Part shown: in pieces, positions 54,193 to 64,000 of the stretch
Layout: each line of letters begins with the position of its first letter
Numbering within the stretch: the first letter of the stretch is position 1
Assembly: GCF_014635185.1 (NCBI RefSeq)
Contig: NZ_BMCM01000003.1
Coordinates: 171,623-235,622 of the forward strand
DNA: 64,000 nt
Direction: 5' to 3'
Source of the DNA: Microbacterium murale
GTDB lineage: Bacteria > Actinomycetota > Actinomycetes > Actinomycetales > Microbacteriaceae
Translations under genes and position numbers: made by a program
The notes under the pieces: model-generated
The model's input: the letters and a program-made list of their open reading frames with translations, nothing else
What the model was told of the DNA's origin: nothing
The model's database searches: none

Positions 54193-55557
54193 CTACGCGT
54201 TCACGAGTCTGCGGATCGCGCTCACTGTGCGGTCGATGTCGGATGTTGTCGTCGCCCATGACGACATCGAGCAGCGCAGAGTCGCGCGTCCACGCCACTC
54301 TGCGCCGGTGACGGCTGCGGTGCCATCCGCGAGGATCGCCGCACCGAGAGCCCGAGTGGCGTCATCCGTCTCGAGCCGGAACATGACCTGCGTGTAGTCG
54401 ACGTCGTTGAGCACCTCCATGGCATCGATCGCGGCGAGCCCGGCCGCCATCGCCACCGCGTTGGCATGCAGGCCGTCGATCAGCCGGGCGATGCCGTCCT
54501 GACCCATGCTGCGCATCGCCGCCCACGCCGGCACACCGCGTGCGCGGCGGGACAGTTCCGGAGTGACATCCCATGGATCCAGCCCCGAGTAGATGAGGTA
54601 GTCCCCACCCGTACGGAACGCGGCGATCGAGTCCGCCGGGTTTCGCACGATCGCCATGCCGCAGTCGTACGGAACGTTGAGCGTCTTATGCGCATCCGTC
54701 GCCCATGAATCCGCGAGGTGCATGCCGGCCGTCAACGGGCGCAGCGATGCGGATGCCGCGGCCCACAGTCCGAACGCGCCATCGACGTGCACCCACGCCC
54801 GGTGGCGCTGCGCGATGGGAATCAGCGCGCCGAAGTCGTCGAACGCGCCGGTGTGCACCTCTCCGGCCTGCAGGCAGACGATCAGCGGCCCGTCCTCACC
54901 CTCGAGAGTGCGCTCCAGCGCATCCGCTCGCATCCGGCCCTGATCGTCAGAGGCGATGATCGTGAACTCCGAGCGGCCGATTCCGAGGAAGCGCGCTGCA
55001 CGGTCGATGGAGCCGTGACGATCGGCACCGATGACGAAGCGCACGCGCGGCGCGGAGCGCAGTCCGAGTTCGGCGATGTCCCATCCGTGGCGCGCCAGGA
55101 CGGCGCTGCGGGCCGCGGCGAGGCACGTGAAGTTCGCGAGTTGACCACCCGTGACGAAACCGACGCTCGCCGATGCCGGCAGGCCGAACAGCTCCAGCAT
55201 CCATTTTCCGGCGACGCGCTCCATCGCCACGGTCGCCGGCGTCAGAGTGGAGGACCCCGAGTTCTGATCCCATGCGGAGACGAGCCAGTCCGCCGCGAGG
55301 GCCGCCGGGTGCGTGCCCCCGATCACGAATCCGAAGAATCGCCCGCCGGGGATCGCGACGAGACCGGGGTCGGCCCGCTGCGCGATCTCGTCCACGACTG
55401 CCGCGGGATCCATGCCGTGCGCGGGCAGCGGGCCGCCGAACGCCCCCAGCATCTCGTCCAGGCTCGCGCGCGGCCACACCGGTCGGTCATCCAGTGTCTG
55501 CAGGAATTCGGTCGCACGGCGGTGGGCAGCGTCGAGAGCACGCTCCCGATCGTCCAT
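54193..55557 (-). CDS. PLP-dependent amino acid decarboxylase family protein
   Basis: 454 aa, group II (aromatic/glutamate decarboxylase-like). PLP lysine K291 in [20 protein letters not shown] near 133-144; HVDGAFGLW. Actinobacterial members act on aromatic or other amino acids, or in aspartate-type decarboxylation; the substrate cannot be assigned. ATG 55557. Its location next to PLP biosynthesis genes may be incidental. Confidence 0.82.
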   Translation of the reverse strand: MDDRERALDAAHRRATEFLQTLDDRPVWPRASLDEMLGAFGGPLPAHGMDPAAVVDEIAQRADPGLVAIPGGRFFGFVIGGTHPAALAADWLVSAWDQNSGSSTLTPATVAMERVAGKWMLELFGLPASASVGFVTGGQLANFTCLAAARSAVLARHGWDIAELGLRSAPRVRFVIGADRHGSIDRAARFLGIGRSEFTIIASDDQGRMRADALERTLEGEDGPLIVCLQAGEVHTGAFDDFGALIPIAQRHRAWVHVDGAFGLWAAASASLRPLTAGMHLADSWATDAHKTLNVPYDCGMAIVRNPADSIAAFRTGGDYLIYSGLDPWDVTPELSRRARGVPAWAAMRSMGQDGIARLIDGLHANAVAMAAGLAAIDAMEVLNDVDYTQVMFRLETDDATRALGAAILADGTAAVTGAEWRGRATLRCSMSSWATTTSDIDRTVSAIRRLVNA

Positions 55558-55661
55558 GCGCGCAAGTCTTGCACCGGCCCGACAGATGGACAAGAGGGTC
55601 CTGAGGCCTGGCTTCGCGAGCCGGCACAGCGGCAGAGCGAGGTGCCGCGGGCGGGGTTCGT

Positions 55662-55667
55662 TAGAAT
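55662..55667 (+). promoter_or_regulatory. Probable -10 of yebC-ruvC
   Basis: TAGAAT, about 50 bp before the yebC ATG; the leader has GAGCGGAG just before the start. Confidence 0.5.
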
Positions 55668-55716
55668 GGACGACGCGCTGCGATGTCAGCAGGGCGGATA
55701 CGACGAGCGGAGACAT

Positions 55717-56478
55717 ATGTCCGGGCATTCCAAGTGGGCGACGACCAAGCACAAGAAGGCGGTCATCGACTCCAGGCGCGCGAAGTCGTGGGCCAAGCTC
55801 ATCAAGAACATCGAGGTCGCGGCGAAGCTCGGCGGCGCCGACATGTCGGGCAACCCGACCCTGTTCGACGCCGTGTTCAAGGCGAAGAAGATGTCTGTCC
55901 CGAAGGACAACATCGACCGTGCCGTCAAGCGCGGCGCCGGCATCGGCGGCGAGAGCGTCGAGTACACCTCGATCATGTACGAGGGATACGGCGCCAACGG
56001 CGTCGCACTCATGATCGAGTGCCTCACGGACAACAAGAACCGCGCGGCAGCCGAGGTGCGCACCACGCTCAGCCGCAACGGCGGAACGCTGGCGGACCCT
56101 GGCAGCGTCGCGTACAACTTCACCCGTAAGGGCGTCATCGTCGTCGGCTCCGAGGGCACGACCGAAGACGACGTCATGATGGCGGCGCTGGAGGCCGGTG
56201 CCGAGGAGATCGAACCCCACGCCGAGGGCTTCGAGGTAATCACCGACGCATCCGACCTCGTGACAGTACGCACCGCGCTGCAGGACGCCGGCATCGACTA
56301 CGAGTCCGCCGACGTGGAGTTCGTGCCGAACCTCAAGGTCGAGATCGACGCCGACACCGCACGCAAGATCTTCCGCCTCATCGATGCACTCGAAGACAGC
56401 GAGGACGTGCAGAACGTCTACACCAACTTCGATCTGAGTGCAGAGGTGCAGGCAGAACTCGAGAACAGCGAAGACTGA
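55717..56478 (+). CDS. yebC: YebC/PmpR family protein
   Basis: 253 aa. N terminus [14 protein letters not shown] and GGNP-like [13 protein letters not shown] are diagnostic. Family members bind DNA or act on the ribosome (recent work links YebC to translation of proline-rich stretches). Precedes ruvC, a conserved order in actinobacteria. ATG 55717. Confidence 0.95.
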   Translation: MSGHSKWATTKHKKAVIDSRRAKSWAKLIKNIEVAAKLGGADMSGNPTLFDAVFKAKKMSVPKDNIDRAVKRGAGIGGESVEYTSIMYEGYGANGVALMIECLTDNKNRAAAEVRTTLSRNGGTLADPGSVAYNFTRKGVIVVGSEGTTEDDVMMAALEAGAEEIEPHAEGFEVITDASDLVTVRTALQDAGIDYESADVEFVPNLKVEIDADTARKIFRLIDALEDSEDVQNVYTNFDLSAEVQAELENSED

Positions 56479-56524
56479 GGCGCGCCCTCGCCCCCGTTGC
56501 TCCCCTGACGCTTAGCCTGGGGGA

Positions 56525-57109
56525 GTGGCGGCTTCTTCTCTGCGGGTACTCGGCATCGACCCCGGTCTCACCCGGTGCGGCGTCGGCATCGTCGACGTCG
56601 ATCGCTCGCGCCGGGGCACCCTCGTGCACGTCGGCGTCATCCGCACGCCTCCGGAGATGCCGATCGGCGATCGCCTCGCCGCGATAGCAACCGGAATCAG
56701 GGCCGTTCTCGAGCAGCATCGACCGGATGCCGTCGCCGTGGAGCGCGTCTTCGCACAGCACAACAGCCACACCGTGATGGCGACGGCACAGGCGAGCGGA
56801 GTCGCACTGCTGCTCGCCGCAGAGGCGGGCCTGCCCGCCGCGACCCACACACCGAGCGAGGTGAAGGCCGCCGTGACCGGCTACGGCTCGGCGGACAAGA
56901 AGCAGGTGCAGGCGATGATCGCCCGCATCCTGCGTCTCGACGCGCCCCCGCAGCCCGCCGATGCCGCCGATGCTCTCGCGATCGCCCTCTGCCACGCCTG
57001 GCGCAGAGACGGTGCGACGGCAGGCGCATCCGAATCGCTGACGCCGGCGCAGCGCGCGTGGGCGGATGCTGAGCGTGTCGCTCGAACATACATACGATCA
57101 GGCTCGTAG
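56525..57109 (+). CDS. ruvC: Holliday junction resolvase RuvC
   Basis: 194 aa endonuclease that cuts four-way junctions with RuvAB. Acidic residues in [17 protein letters not shown] and DAADALAIA. The GTG start at 56525 is six bases after TAGCCT (56513-56518), so it can be transcribed leaderlessly and separately from yebC. The C-terminal 25 residues are a short extension. Confidence 0.95.
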   Translation: MAASSLRVLGIDPGLTRCGVGIVDVDRSRRGTLVHVGVIRTPPEMPIGDRLAAIATGIRAVLEQHRPDAVAVERVFAQHNSHTVMATAQASGVALLLAAEAGLPAATHTPSEVKAAVTGYGSADKKQVQAMIARILRLDAPPQPADAADALAIALCHAWRRDGATAGASESLTPAQRAWADAERVARTYIRSGS

Positions 57110-57118
57110 GCTGGGAGG

Positions 57119-57742
57119 ATGATCTCCTCGCTGCACGGGACCGTGCTCTCCACAGGCGCCGACCACGTCGTGATCGAGGTCGGTGGCGTGGGGTTCTTCG
57201 TCTTCGTCCCCGGCGACGTGGCGCACACGAGCCGAGTCGGCGAGCAGTTGCGCCTGCACACCAGTCTGATCGTGCGCGAAGACGCGCTCACTCTCTTCGG
57301 ATTCGCGGAGCCGCTCGAGCTGGAGGTGTTCGGACACCTTCTGAGCGTCACAGGGGTCGGGCCGAAGTCGGCGCTGGGCGTGCTCGGACACCTCACGGTC
57401 GATCAGATCGCGACTGCCGTCGCCGATGATGACGACGCGCCGTTCCGGCGGGTCTCGGGGATCGGTCCGAAGACCGCGAAGCTCATCGTCGTGCAACTCG
57501 CGGGCAAGCTCAAGGCGCCATCGCCGCGCGCGGCCGATGCTCGCCCCGGTACAGGTACGGATGTCGTCGCACAACTGACCGCGGCTCTGGTCGGGCTCGG
57601 TTGGTCGGAGAAGGTCGCGAACGAAGCCGCGACGGAGACTGCGGAGGCGGCGAGCGATGCCGACCGCCGGTCCGTGTCAGCGCTGCTGCGTCAGGCCCTC
57701 GCCGCACTCGGCCCGGCCAAGGCAGGAGCACCACGTGGTTGA
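57119..57742 (+). CDS. ruvA: Holliday junction branch migration protein RuvA
   Basis: 207 aa. Tetrameric junction-binding protein. N-terminal OB fold, then two helix-hairpin-helix motifs ([17 protein letters not shown] and [15 protein letters not shown]), and the C-terminal RuvB-binding three-helix domain. TAGGCT ends six bases before the ATG and overlaps the ruvC stop. GGGAGG directly before the ATG may be too close to act well. Confidence 0.95.
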   Translation: MISSLHGTVLSTGADHVVIEVGGVGFFVFVPGDVAHTSRVGEQLRLHTSLIVREDALTLFGFAEPLELEVFGHLLSVTGVGPKSALGVLGHLTVDQIATAVADDDDAPFRRVSGIGPKTAKLIVVQLAGKLKAPSPRAADARPGTGTDVVAQLTAALVGLGWSEKVANEAATETAEAASDADRRSVSALLRQALAALGPAKAGAPRG

Positions 57743-58775
57743 CGAAGGGGCGTCGGAGGGCAGGAGCGCCGAACCCATCGACGAGGCAGAGCTCGCCATC
57801 GAAGGCGCACTGCGCCCCGGCAGTCTCGGCGAGTTCGTCGGACAGCCGAAGGTGCGCGGTCAGTTGCAGCTGCTGCTCGACGCCGCGCGGATCCAGAACC
57901 GCTCGCCCGACCACATCCTCCTGGCCGGCCCTCCAGGACTAGGCAAGACGACACTGGCGATGATCGTCGCGCACGAGAGCGAGCGCCCTCTCCGCCTCTC
58001 CAGTGGCCCCGCCATCCAGCACGCGGGCGACCTCGCCGCGCTGCTCTCGAGCCTGGTGCCTGGCGAAGTGCTGTTCATCGACGAGATCCACCGCATGGCA
58101 CGCTCCGCGGAGGAGATGCTCTACCTCGCGATGGAGGACTTCCGCATCGACATCATGGTCGGAAAGGGCGCCGGTGCCACCAGCATCCCGCTCGATCTGG
58201 CACCCTTCACGCTCGTCGGCGCCACGACGCGCTCCGGACTGCTCCCCAATCCGCTGCGTGACAGGTTCGGCTTCACGGGGCACCTCGAGTTCTACGACGA
58301 CAGCGACCTCGAGAAGGTCATCCTGCGATCGTCCGGCGTGCTCGGGGTGTCGATGCCAGGCGATGCACGTGCGGAGATCGCACGCCGCTCACGGGGAACG
58401 CCGCGCATCGCCAACCGTCTGCTGCGCCGTGTGCGCGACTACGCCCTCGTGCACGGAGAGCACGGCTCGGCCTCGATCGCCGAGGTGCGGGCCGCGCTCG
58501 AGCTGTACGACGTCGATCCGATCGGCCTGGACCGGCTCGATCGTGCCGTGCTCGACATGCTCGTGCGCAGGTTCCGCGGTGGTCCGGTCGGCCTCAGCAC
58601 CCTTGCCGTCGCGGTCGGTGAGGAAGCAGAGACGGTGGAGAGCGTCGTCGAACCCTTCCTCGTACGGATCGGGTTCCTCGGCCGCACTCCGCGAGGCCGT
58701 GTGGCGACGCCGGAGGCATACGAACACCTCGGACTCCAGCATCCGGAGACTGCGGCATTGTTCAATGACCTATAA
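57735..58775 (+). CDS. ruvB: Holliday junction helicase RuvB
   Basis: 346-aa AAA+ motor. Walker [12 protein letters not shown], Walker B FIDEIHRM, sensor [17 protein letters not shown] with the arginine finger, and a C-terminal winged helix. GTG 57735 overlaps the ruvA end by 8 bp and follows AGGAG. Confidence 0.97.
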   Translation: MVDEGASEGRSAEPIDEAELAIEGALRPGSLGEFVGQPKVRGQLQLLLDAARIQNRSPDHILLAGPPGLGKTTLAMIVAHESERPLRLSSGPAIQHAGDLAALLSSLVPGEVLFIDEIHRMARSAEEMLYLAMEDFRIDIMVGKGAGATSIPLDLAPFTLVGATTRSGLLPNPLRDRFGFTGHLEFYDDSDLEKVILRSSGVLGVSMPGDARAEIARRSRGTPRIANRLLRRVRDYALVHGEHGSASIAEVRAALELYDVDPIGLDRLDRAVLDMLVRRFRGGPVGLSTLAVAVGEEAETVESVVEPFLVRIGFLGRTPRGRVATPEAYEHLGLQHPETAALFNDL

Positions 58776-58776
58776 T
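58771..58776 (+). promoter_or_regulatory. Consensus -10 for yajC-secDF
   Basis: TATAAT overlaps the ruvB stop (TAA 58773-58775). Perfect -10 hexamers are rare at this GC content. The -35 at 17 bp is poor. It would give a 5' UTR of about 62 bases. Confidence 0.5.
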
Positions 58777-58844
58777 CGCTGGAGGCTTCCCCCGACCCTC
58801 TGCGCGTCCTTCGATGGCGTGCGCTCTTTGAAAGGCTTCGCCTG

Positions 58845-59273
58845 ATGGAAATCGTCCTCTTCGGACTCCTCGCAGTTCTCCTCGTCTTCATGTTCCTCAA
58901 CACGCGCAAGCGTCAGAAGCAGATGAAGGCCGAGCAGGAGGAGAAGGCCACCAAGACCGTCCCCGGTGTCAAGGTGCTCATGCAGGGCGGGCTCTACGGC
59001 ACGATCGTCGCCTATGACGCCGACGACCTCGACTCGCCGGCGCTCGTGGAGATCGCTCCCGGCACCATCATCGAGGTGCACAGCCAGGCGATCCTCCGCA
59101 TCGTCGAGCCGAAGGAAGCCGTCGTCGCCGACGACGACCTGGATGCCGATGCCGACGTGTCCGACGAGATCGTCGACGAGCCGCAGACGCCCCTCGACCC
59201 TCCGGCCGAGTCCTCGCTCGAGACCCCGGAGGAGACTCGGGCCCGCCTGGATCGCGACTCCGACGGCAAGTAG
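58845..59273 (+). CDS. yajC: Preprotein translocase accessory protein YajC
   Basis: 142 aa. One N-terminal membrane helix (about 3-19), a basic RKRQKQMK stretch, the YajC core VPGVKVLMQGGLYGTIV, and an acidic C-terminal tail longer than in E. coli. Part of the SecDF-YajC complex; secD follows 43 bp downstream. Confidence 0.93.
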   Translation: MEIVLFGLLAVLLVFMFLNTRKRQKQMKAEQEEKATKTVPGVKVLMQGGLYGTIVAYDADDLDSPALVEIAPGTIIEVHSQAILRIVEPKEAVVADDDLDADADVSDEIVDEPQTPLDPPAESSLETPEETRARLDRDSDGK

Positions 59274-59316
59274 ACCTTCGCCTCGCCCGCCCGGCATCGT
59301 AGAAAGCTGAACGTAC

Positions 59317-61044
59317 GTGGCATCTTCTTCTCCAGTCCGTCACGCCTGGAAGGTCCTTCTCAGCCTTCTGATCGTGACGGCCGCGCTCTTCGGCGTGAAC
59401 ACGGTCGGCGTCATGCTCGGGAAGAGCTCTTGGGCACCCGAACTCGCACTCGACCTCCAGGGCGGCACCCAGATCGTGCTCGGCGCCGTCACGGAAGACG
59501 GCTCCGACCCGACGCAGGAACAGCTTGATCAGGCTGCGGCGATCATCCGGCAGCGTGTCGACGCCGCCGGCGTGGCCGAGGCCGACATCACCACCGAGGG
59601 CGGCCGCAACATCGTCGTCCAGATCCCGGGCACGGCCGATGAGGAGACGCGCGCGCGGATCCAGGCGAGCGCTCAGCTCGAGTTCCGTTCCGTGATCTAC
59701 GTGGGAGACCCCGCCACCGAGTTCGTCGGCGAAGACGGCAACGCCACGCCGTATCCGACACCGGATCCCAGTGCCAATGACGTTCCGACCGCCGAGCCGA
59801 CCGACGGCAGCGACATGTCGTGGGTCACGGAGAAGCTGCAGGCCGAGTTCCTGGCGTTCGACTGCGCCGACCCCGACAACACCGCGGCGGACGCCCCCGA
59901 GGACGAGCCGCTGATCACGTGCGACGACACCGGCGCCGTGAAGTACATCCTCGGTCCGATGGAACTCTCCGGAGACGCCATCGACGATGCGACCAGCGGA
60001 CGCGCGCCCGACTCCGGCGCATGGACCGTGCAGTTGACACTCGACGCCAACGGCACCGATGTCTTCGGAAAGATCAGCCAGCGGCTGTACCAGAACAAGC
60101 TCGACGGCCTGAGCCCGCGCGACCAGTTCGCGTTCGTGCTCGACGGCAAGGTGATCTCTGCTCCGCAGATGAACGCCCAGATCCTGAACGGCAAGCCCAG
60201 CATCTCCGGCTCCTTCACTCAGGAGACGGCGGAGACTCTCGCCGACCAGCTCAGGTACGGTGCTCTGCCGCTCAGCTTCACGACCGAGAGCTCCGACACC
60301 GTCTCCGCGACGCTCGGCACGCAGCAGCTGCAGATCGGTCTGATCGCGGGCCTCATCGGCCTCGCACTCGTCGCGGTCTACTCGCTGCTCAGCTACCGTG
60401 CACTCGGCTCGGTGATCATCGCATCCATCGCGGTGATGGGTGTGCTGACCTACATCATCGTGTGCATCCTGGCGTGGCGTCTCGGCTTCCGCCTGTCGCT
60501 CGCCGGCGTCGCGGGTCTGATCGTGTCGATCGGATTCACCGCCGACTCGTTCATCGTGTACTTCGAGCGCATCCGAGACGAGCTGCGTGACGGGAAGTCG
60601 ATCACCGGCGCGGTGGAAGACGGATGGGGTCGCGCGAAGCGCACGATCTACATCTCGAAATCGATCAACATCCTCGCCGCCGTCGTGCTCTACGTCCTGG
60701 CCGACTCCACGGTGAAGGGCTTCGCGTTCACGCTCGGTCTCACGACCCTGATCGACGTCTTCATCTTCGTGATCTTCACGCATCCCGTGATGCAACTGCT
60801 GGCGCGAACACGGTTCTTCGGGGGTGGCCACAAGCTGTCCGGCCTCGATCCCGACGCGCTCGGCGCGGTCTACCGCACACGCACGCAGTACCGTCAGGTG
60901 GCGCCAGCGACCGTCGGGCGTGCCGCCAAGAACAGTCGTTCGCGCGCCGAAGCAGAACGCCGACAAACCATCGCCGAACGCAAACGCGCCGAGGCGCTCG
61001 CCGGCGACAGAACCACCGATGCCGGAAGCGAGGGAGAGCGCTGA
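59317..61044 (+). CDS. secD: Protein translocase subunit SecD
   Basis: 575 aa, six membrane helices. Uses the proton gradient to complete preprotein export. The D1 motif LALDLQGGTQIVL is near 46; a large extracytoplasmic loop has an acidic Pro-rich insertion (about 145-200) typical of actinobacteria; the D4 region is AGVAGLIVSIGFTADSFIVYFERIRDE. The basic C-terminal tail is cytoplasmic. GTG 59317. Confidence 0.96.
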   Translation: MASSSPVRHAWKVLLSLLIVTAALFGVNTVGVMLGKSSWAPELALDLQGGTQIVLGAVTEDGSDPTQEQLDQAAAIIRQRVDAAGVAEADITTEGGRNIVVQIPGTADEETRARIQASAQLEFRSVIYVGDPATEFVGEDGNATPYPTPDPSANDVPTAEPTDGSDMSWVTEKLQAEFLAFDCADPDNTAADAPEDEPLITCDDTGAVKYILGPMELSGDAIDDATSGRAPDSGAWTVQLTLDANGTDVFGKISQRLYQNKLDGLSPRDQFAFVLDGKVISAPQMNAQILNGKPSISGSFTQETAETLADQLRYGALPLSFTTESSDTVSATLGTQQLQIGLIAGLIGLALVAVYSLLSYRALGSVIIASIAVMGVLTYIIVCILAWRLGFRLSLAGVAGLIVSIGFTADSFIVYFERIRDELRDGKSITGAVEDGWGRAKRTIYISKSINILAAVVLYVLADSTVKGFAFTLGLTTLIDVFIFVIFTHPVMQLLARTRFFGGGHKLSGLDPDALGAVYRTRTQYRQVAPATVGRAAKNSRSRAEAERRQTIAERKRAEALAGDRTTDAGSEGER

Positions 61045-62033
61045 TGGCCTCCATGAATGAATTCGGCAACAACCTCTACAGCGGGAAGACCTCGTTCCCG
61101 TTCGTCGGCAGGCGCCGCCTGTGGTTCATCATCGCGATCGCTCTCGTCGTCGCATCCGCTCTCGTTCCGCTGCTGCGCCCTGTGCAGTTCTCGATCGAGT
61201 TCACCGGCGGTTCGCAGTTCACGGTGCTCGCACCGGGCAGCACCGACCAGTCGATCGCCTCGGAAGCCGTCCAGTCCATCGTTCCCGAAGCCGCCGCCAA
61301 GGTCGCCATCGTGAACGGCACGGATGTGCGAGTGCAGACCTCGCAGATGAGCCCGGAGGAGACGCAGAGCGTCGCCGGCGCTCTGGCAGAGGCATACGAC
61401 GTTCCCGCCGAGGAGGTCACGTCGTCGTTCATCGGTCCGGTCTGGGGCGAGAGCGTCACCAGGCAATCGCTCTGGGGCCTCGCGATCTTCCTCGCACTGA
61501 CATTCCTGATCCTCGCGATCTACTTCCGCACCTGGAAGATGTCTGCCGCGGCGATCCTCGGTCTGCTCGATGTTCTCGTCATCACCGTCGGCGTCTACGC
61601 CCTGGCCGGTTTCGAGATCTCGCCGGCGGCGGTGATCGGCTTCCTCACGATTCTGGCCTACTCGTTGTATGACACGACGGTGGTGTTCGACAAGATCAGG
61701 GAGAACACGACGGAGGACGGTGAGAACTCCTCGCGTACCTTCGGCGAAGCCGTCAACCTTGCGGTCAACCAGACGCTGATCCGGTCGATCAACACCTCGA
61801 TCGTCGCGGCGCTTCCCGTCGGAGCGATCCTGTTCATCGGCTCGTTCTGGCTCGGGGCGGAGACCCTCACAGACATCTCGCTGTCCATCTTCGTCGGCAT
61901 CCTCGTGGCCACGTACTCGACGCTGTTCGTGGCGGCGCCGCTGTATTCGCTGTTCCGTGAGAAGGAGCCGCAGATCATCGCCAGGGACAACCGTGTGCTC
62001 GAGCTTCGCGAGCGCGCACGCGCCGACGCGTAG
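61044..62033 (+). CDS. secF: Protein translocase subunit SecF
   Basis: 329 aa, six membrane helices. IEFTGGSQF (D1-equivalent) follows TM1, and AVIGFLTILAYSLYDTTVVFDKIRENT is the D4-F motif. The ATG shares an A with the secD TGA (TGATG), so translation is coupled. Confidence 0.96.
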   Translation: MASMNEFGNNLYSGKTSFPFVGRRRLWFIIAIALVVASALVPLLRPVQFSIEFTGGSQFTVLAPGSTDQSIASEAVQSIVPEAAAKVAIVNGTDVRVQTSQMSPEETQSVAGALAEAYDVPAEEVTSSFIGPVWGESVTRQSLWGLAIFLALTFLILAIYFRTWKMSAAAILGLLDVLVITVGVYALAGFEISPAAVIGFLTILAYSLYDTTVVFDKIRENTTEDGENSSRTFGEAVNLAVNQTLIRSINTSIVAALPVGAILFIGSFWLGAETLTDISLSIFVGILVATYSTLFVAAPLYSLFREKEPQIIARDNRVLELRERARADA

Positions 62034-62098
62034 CACTGTCAGGCGCGAGTCCGTGCCTGTTCGGCACGCGTAGGATGTTCTGACCCGGAGGTGCAGTG

Positions 62099-64000
62099 AT
62101 GGCGGAGGCTAACACTCAGGCGCAGGGATCCAGTCTGAGGAGACTGGTGCCGCGCATCTTCTCTCGCGCGCCCCGCATCAACGACCTCGACAACCTCGTC
62201 CGCACCGTCCGGGTGAACCACCCCAAGGGTGACCTCGCGATCATCGAACGCGCGTACCGGGTCGCCAAAGAGAAGCACGAGGGGCAGAAGCGGCAGAGCG
62301 GCGAGCCGTACATCACGCATCCGCTCGCCGTCGCGCAGATCCTCGCCGAGATGGGTCTCGGCCCTCGGGCCATCGCCGCGGCTCTGCTGCACGACACGGT
62401 CGAAGACACCGGCTACCCACTCTCCGAGCTGACCGAGGCCTTCGGCGACGAAGTCGCGATGCTCGTCGACGGCGTCACCAAGCTCGACAAGGTCAAGTAC
62501 GGCGAGAGCGCTCAGGCCGAGACCGTCCGCAAGATGATCGTGGCGATGTCGAAGGACATCCGGGTGCTGCTGATCAAACTCGCCGACCGTCTGCACAACG
62601 CCCGTACCTGGGGGTTCGTCCCGCCGGAGAAGGCCGAGCGCAAGGCCAGGGAGACGCTGGAGATCTACGCTCCGCTCGCGAACCGCCTCGGCATCCAGGC
62701 GATCAAGTCCGAGCTGGAAGACCTCTCGTTCGCGGTGCTGCACCCCAAGATCTACGCCGAGATCAACAGCCTGATCGCGCAGCGCACCCCGCAGCGCGAG
62801 AAGTATCTCGGTCAGGTCATCGAGTCCATCAATGAGGACCTGCACGATCTGAGGATCCGAGGCAAGGTCGGCGGCCGTCCGAAGCAGCTGTACTCGGTGT
62901 ACCAGAAGATGGTGATCCGCGGGCGCGAGTTCGACGACATCTACGACCTCATCGGCATCCGCGTCCTGGTCAACTCGGTGCGCGACTGCTACGCAGTGCT
63001 CGGTGCGATCCACGCGCGCTGGACACCGCTTCCCGGCCGGTTCAAGGACTACATCGCCACCCCGAAGTTCAACCTCTACCAGTCACTGCACACCACGGTC
63101 ATCGGGCCGAGCGGCCGCACGGTCGAGATCCAGATCCGCACGCACGAGATGCATCAGCAGGCCGAGTTCGGTGTCGCAGCCCACTGGATGTACAAGGAGC
63201 GGATGAACGGCGGCAAGCCCGTCGCCGGTCCCACGGACACCGACATGACCTGGCTCGCCCACATCTCGGACTGGCAGGCCGAGACCGCCGACCCCAGCGA
63301 GTTCCTCGATTCACTCCGCTTCGAGATCGGCGCGAAAGAGGTCTACGTCTTCACCCCGAAGGGGCGGGTGATCGGACTTCCGGCCGGCGCGACGCCCGTC
63401 GACTTCGCATACGCCGTGCACACCGAGATCGGCCACCGCACCATGGGCGCGAAGGTCAACGGCCGCCTGGTTCCGCTCGAGACGGCCGTCAAGAGCGGCG
63501 ACGTCGTCGAGGTCTTCACCTCCAAGAACCCGGATGCCGGCCCAAGCCAGGACTGGCTCAGCTTCGTCAAGAGCACCCGCGCACGCAACAAGATCCGCGG
63601 CTGGTTCACGAAGGAGCGCCGCGAAGAGGCGATCGAGCAGGGCAAGGAGTCCATCGCCCGCGCGATGCGGCGTCAGAACCTGCCGCTGCAGAAGCTGATG
63701 AGCCACGATTCGTTCGCCGAAGTGGCGCAGCAGCTGCACTACGAAGACGTCTCCGCGCTCTACGCCGCGGTCGGCGAGGGCCACGTCTCCACTCAGTCGG
63801 TGCTGGAGAAGGTCACCGCACTCATCGCGGTGAACGACACCACGACAGGTGCGATCGAGATTCCGGGAAGGCCCCGCTCCCGCGAGCCTCGGACGGGCGA
63901 CTCCGGCATTCTCGTTCGCGGCGCTGATGACATCCTCGTCAAGCTCGCCAAGTGCTGCACCCCTGTGCCTGGTGATCCGATCGTCGGCTTCGTCACCCGC
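62099..64000 (+). CDS. rel: Bifunctional (p)ppGpp synthetase/hydrolase, 3' end missing
   Basis: 634 codons visible; runs off the right edge. Stringent-response enzyme. The HD hydrolase domain has HDTVED with H98/D99, so hydrolysis should be active. The synthetase domain has EFDDIYDLIGIRVLV and FKDYIATPKFNLYQSLHTTV. The TGS domain has VFTPKGRVIGLPAGATPVDFAYAVH. The visible end has LAKCCTPVPGD, the zinc-finger domain. ATG 62099 with GGAGG seven bases upstream; TAGGAT at 62071-62076 is the likely -10. Confidence 0.96.
   Translation, partial: MAEANTQAQGSSLRRLVPRIFSRAPRINDLDNLVRTVRVNHPKGDLAIIERAYRVAKEKHEGQKRQSGEPYITHPLAVAQILAEMGLGPRAIAAALLHDTVEDTGYPLSELTEAFGDEVAMLVDGVTKLDKVKYGESAQAETVRKMIVAMSKDIRVLLIKLADRLHNARTWGFVPPEKAERKARETLEIYAPLANRLGIQAIKSELEDLSFAVLHPKIYAEINSLIAQRTPQREKYLGQVIESINEDLHDLRIRGKVGGRPKQLYSVYQKMVIRGREFDDIYDLIGIRVLVNSVRDCYAVLGAIHARWTPLPGRFKDYIATPKFNLYQSLHTTVIGPSGRTVEIQIRTHEMHQQAEFGVAAHWMYKERMNGGKPVAGPTDTDMTWLAHISDWQAETADPSEFLDSLRFEIGAKEVYVFTPKGRVIGLPAGATPVDFAYAVHTEIGHRTMGAKVNGRLVPLETAVKSGDVVEVFTSKNPDAGPSQDWLSFVKSTRARNKIRGWFTKERREEAIEQGKESIARAMRRQNLPLQKLMSHDSFAEVAQQLHYEDVSALYAAVGEGHVSTQSVLEKVTALIAVNDTTTGAIEIPGRPRSREPRTGDSGILVRGADDILVKLAKCCTPVPGDPIVGFVTR

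Overview
The window is high-GC (by eye well over 60%), densely packed actinobacterial chromosome. Gene content and order point to the Microbacteriaceae, most likely Microbacterium or a close relative: SepH, DUF3000, DUF3093, DUF3159, DUF3710, DUF4193 and DUF7455 proteins, pdxS/pdxT instead of the pdxA/pdxJ route, a PAC2 protein, Lys/Ala-rich SigA, and the syntenic run thrS-HIT-(pdx)-yebC-ruvCAB-yajC-secDF-rel. I see no prophage, integrase, transposase or CRISPR array; this is core chromosome with a few accessory patches.

Layout. 1-3443 (minus): pepA-lpdA-sucB, the E2 and E3 part of a 2-oxo acid dehydrogenase plus a leucyl aminopeptidase; sucB runs off the left edge. 3546-12210: PAC2 protein, the primary sigma factor, then an unusual cell-envelope-looking block: a CofE-like amide ligase overlapping the sigA stop, a MurJ-type flippase, two divergently oriented paralogous ATP-grasp ligases, and two overlapping genes that each carry only one half of an alanine racemase active site. 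12235-20428: topoisomerase IV (parE, parC), an arginase-fold protein, a nucleotide pyrophosphatase-like phosphodiesterase and sepH. 20627-23317: DUF4193, DUF3093 and the dut-DUF3710-DUF3159 operon. 23321-34505: aconitase with a strong upstream palindrome, dxs, a small SPFH protein, a fatty-acid beta-oxidation pair (fadA-fadB type), ribonuclease D and DUF3000. 34531-39567: alpha/beta hydrolase, sseA-sufE, zapE and an ammonium transporter behind a GlnR-like box. 39596-46557 is the most accessory-looking part: an orphan MazF/PemK-like protein, a GIY-YIG-type nuclease, a MerR regulator, a DUF1611/DgcN protein, small proteins, a methyltransferase-reductase pair facing a cupin regulator, and a RibD-type reductase. 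46582-47103 holds four tRNA genes. 47429-50175 is thrS with a leader, then a HIT protein. 50294-54097 is a vitamin B6 block (pdxY, pdxR, pdxS, pdxT). 54193-64000: a PLP decarboxylase, yebC, ruvCAB, yajC-secD-secF and the 5' part of rel.

The most notable signal is at 5932-12210. The 230-residue product of 10478-11170 keeps the C-terminal racemase domain with the catalytic tyrosine, but has Arg in place of the PLP lysine and lacks most of the barrel. The overlapping 11158-12210 product keeps the barrel and the PLP lysine but has lost the tyrosine motif. Because alanine racemase active sites are built from Lys of one subunit and Tyr of the other, the pair looks like an obligate heterodimer with one composite site. 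With three predicted amide-bond-forming enzymes and a MurJ paralogue next to it, I infer a dedicated pathway that makes and exports a D-amino-acid-containing envelope precursor. A lead candidate is the B-type peptidoglycan cross-bridge typical of this family. This is a hypothesis from sequence, not a shown function.

Regulation. Many genes show TANNNT six bases before the start codon, the signature of leaderless transcription. Candidate operators are visible at acnA, amt and pdxR/pdxS. Several hairpin terminators separate transcription units.
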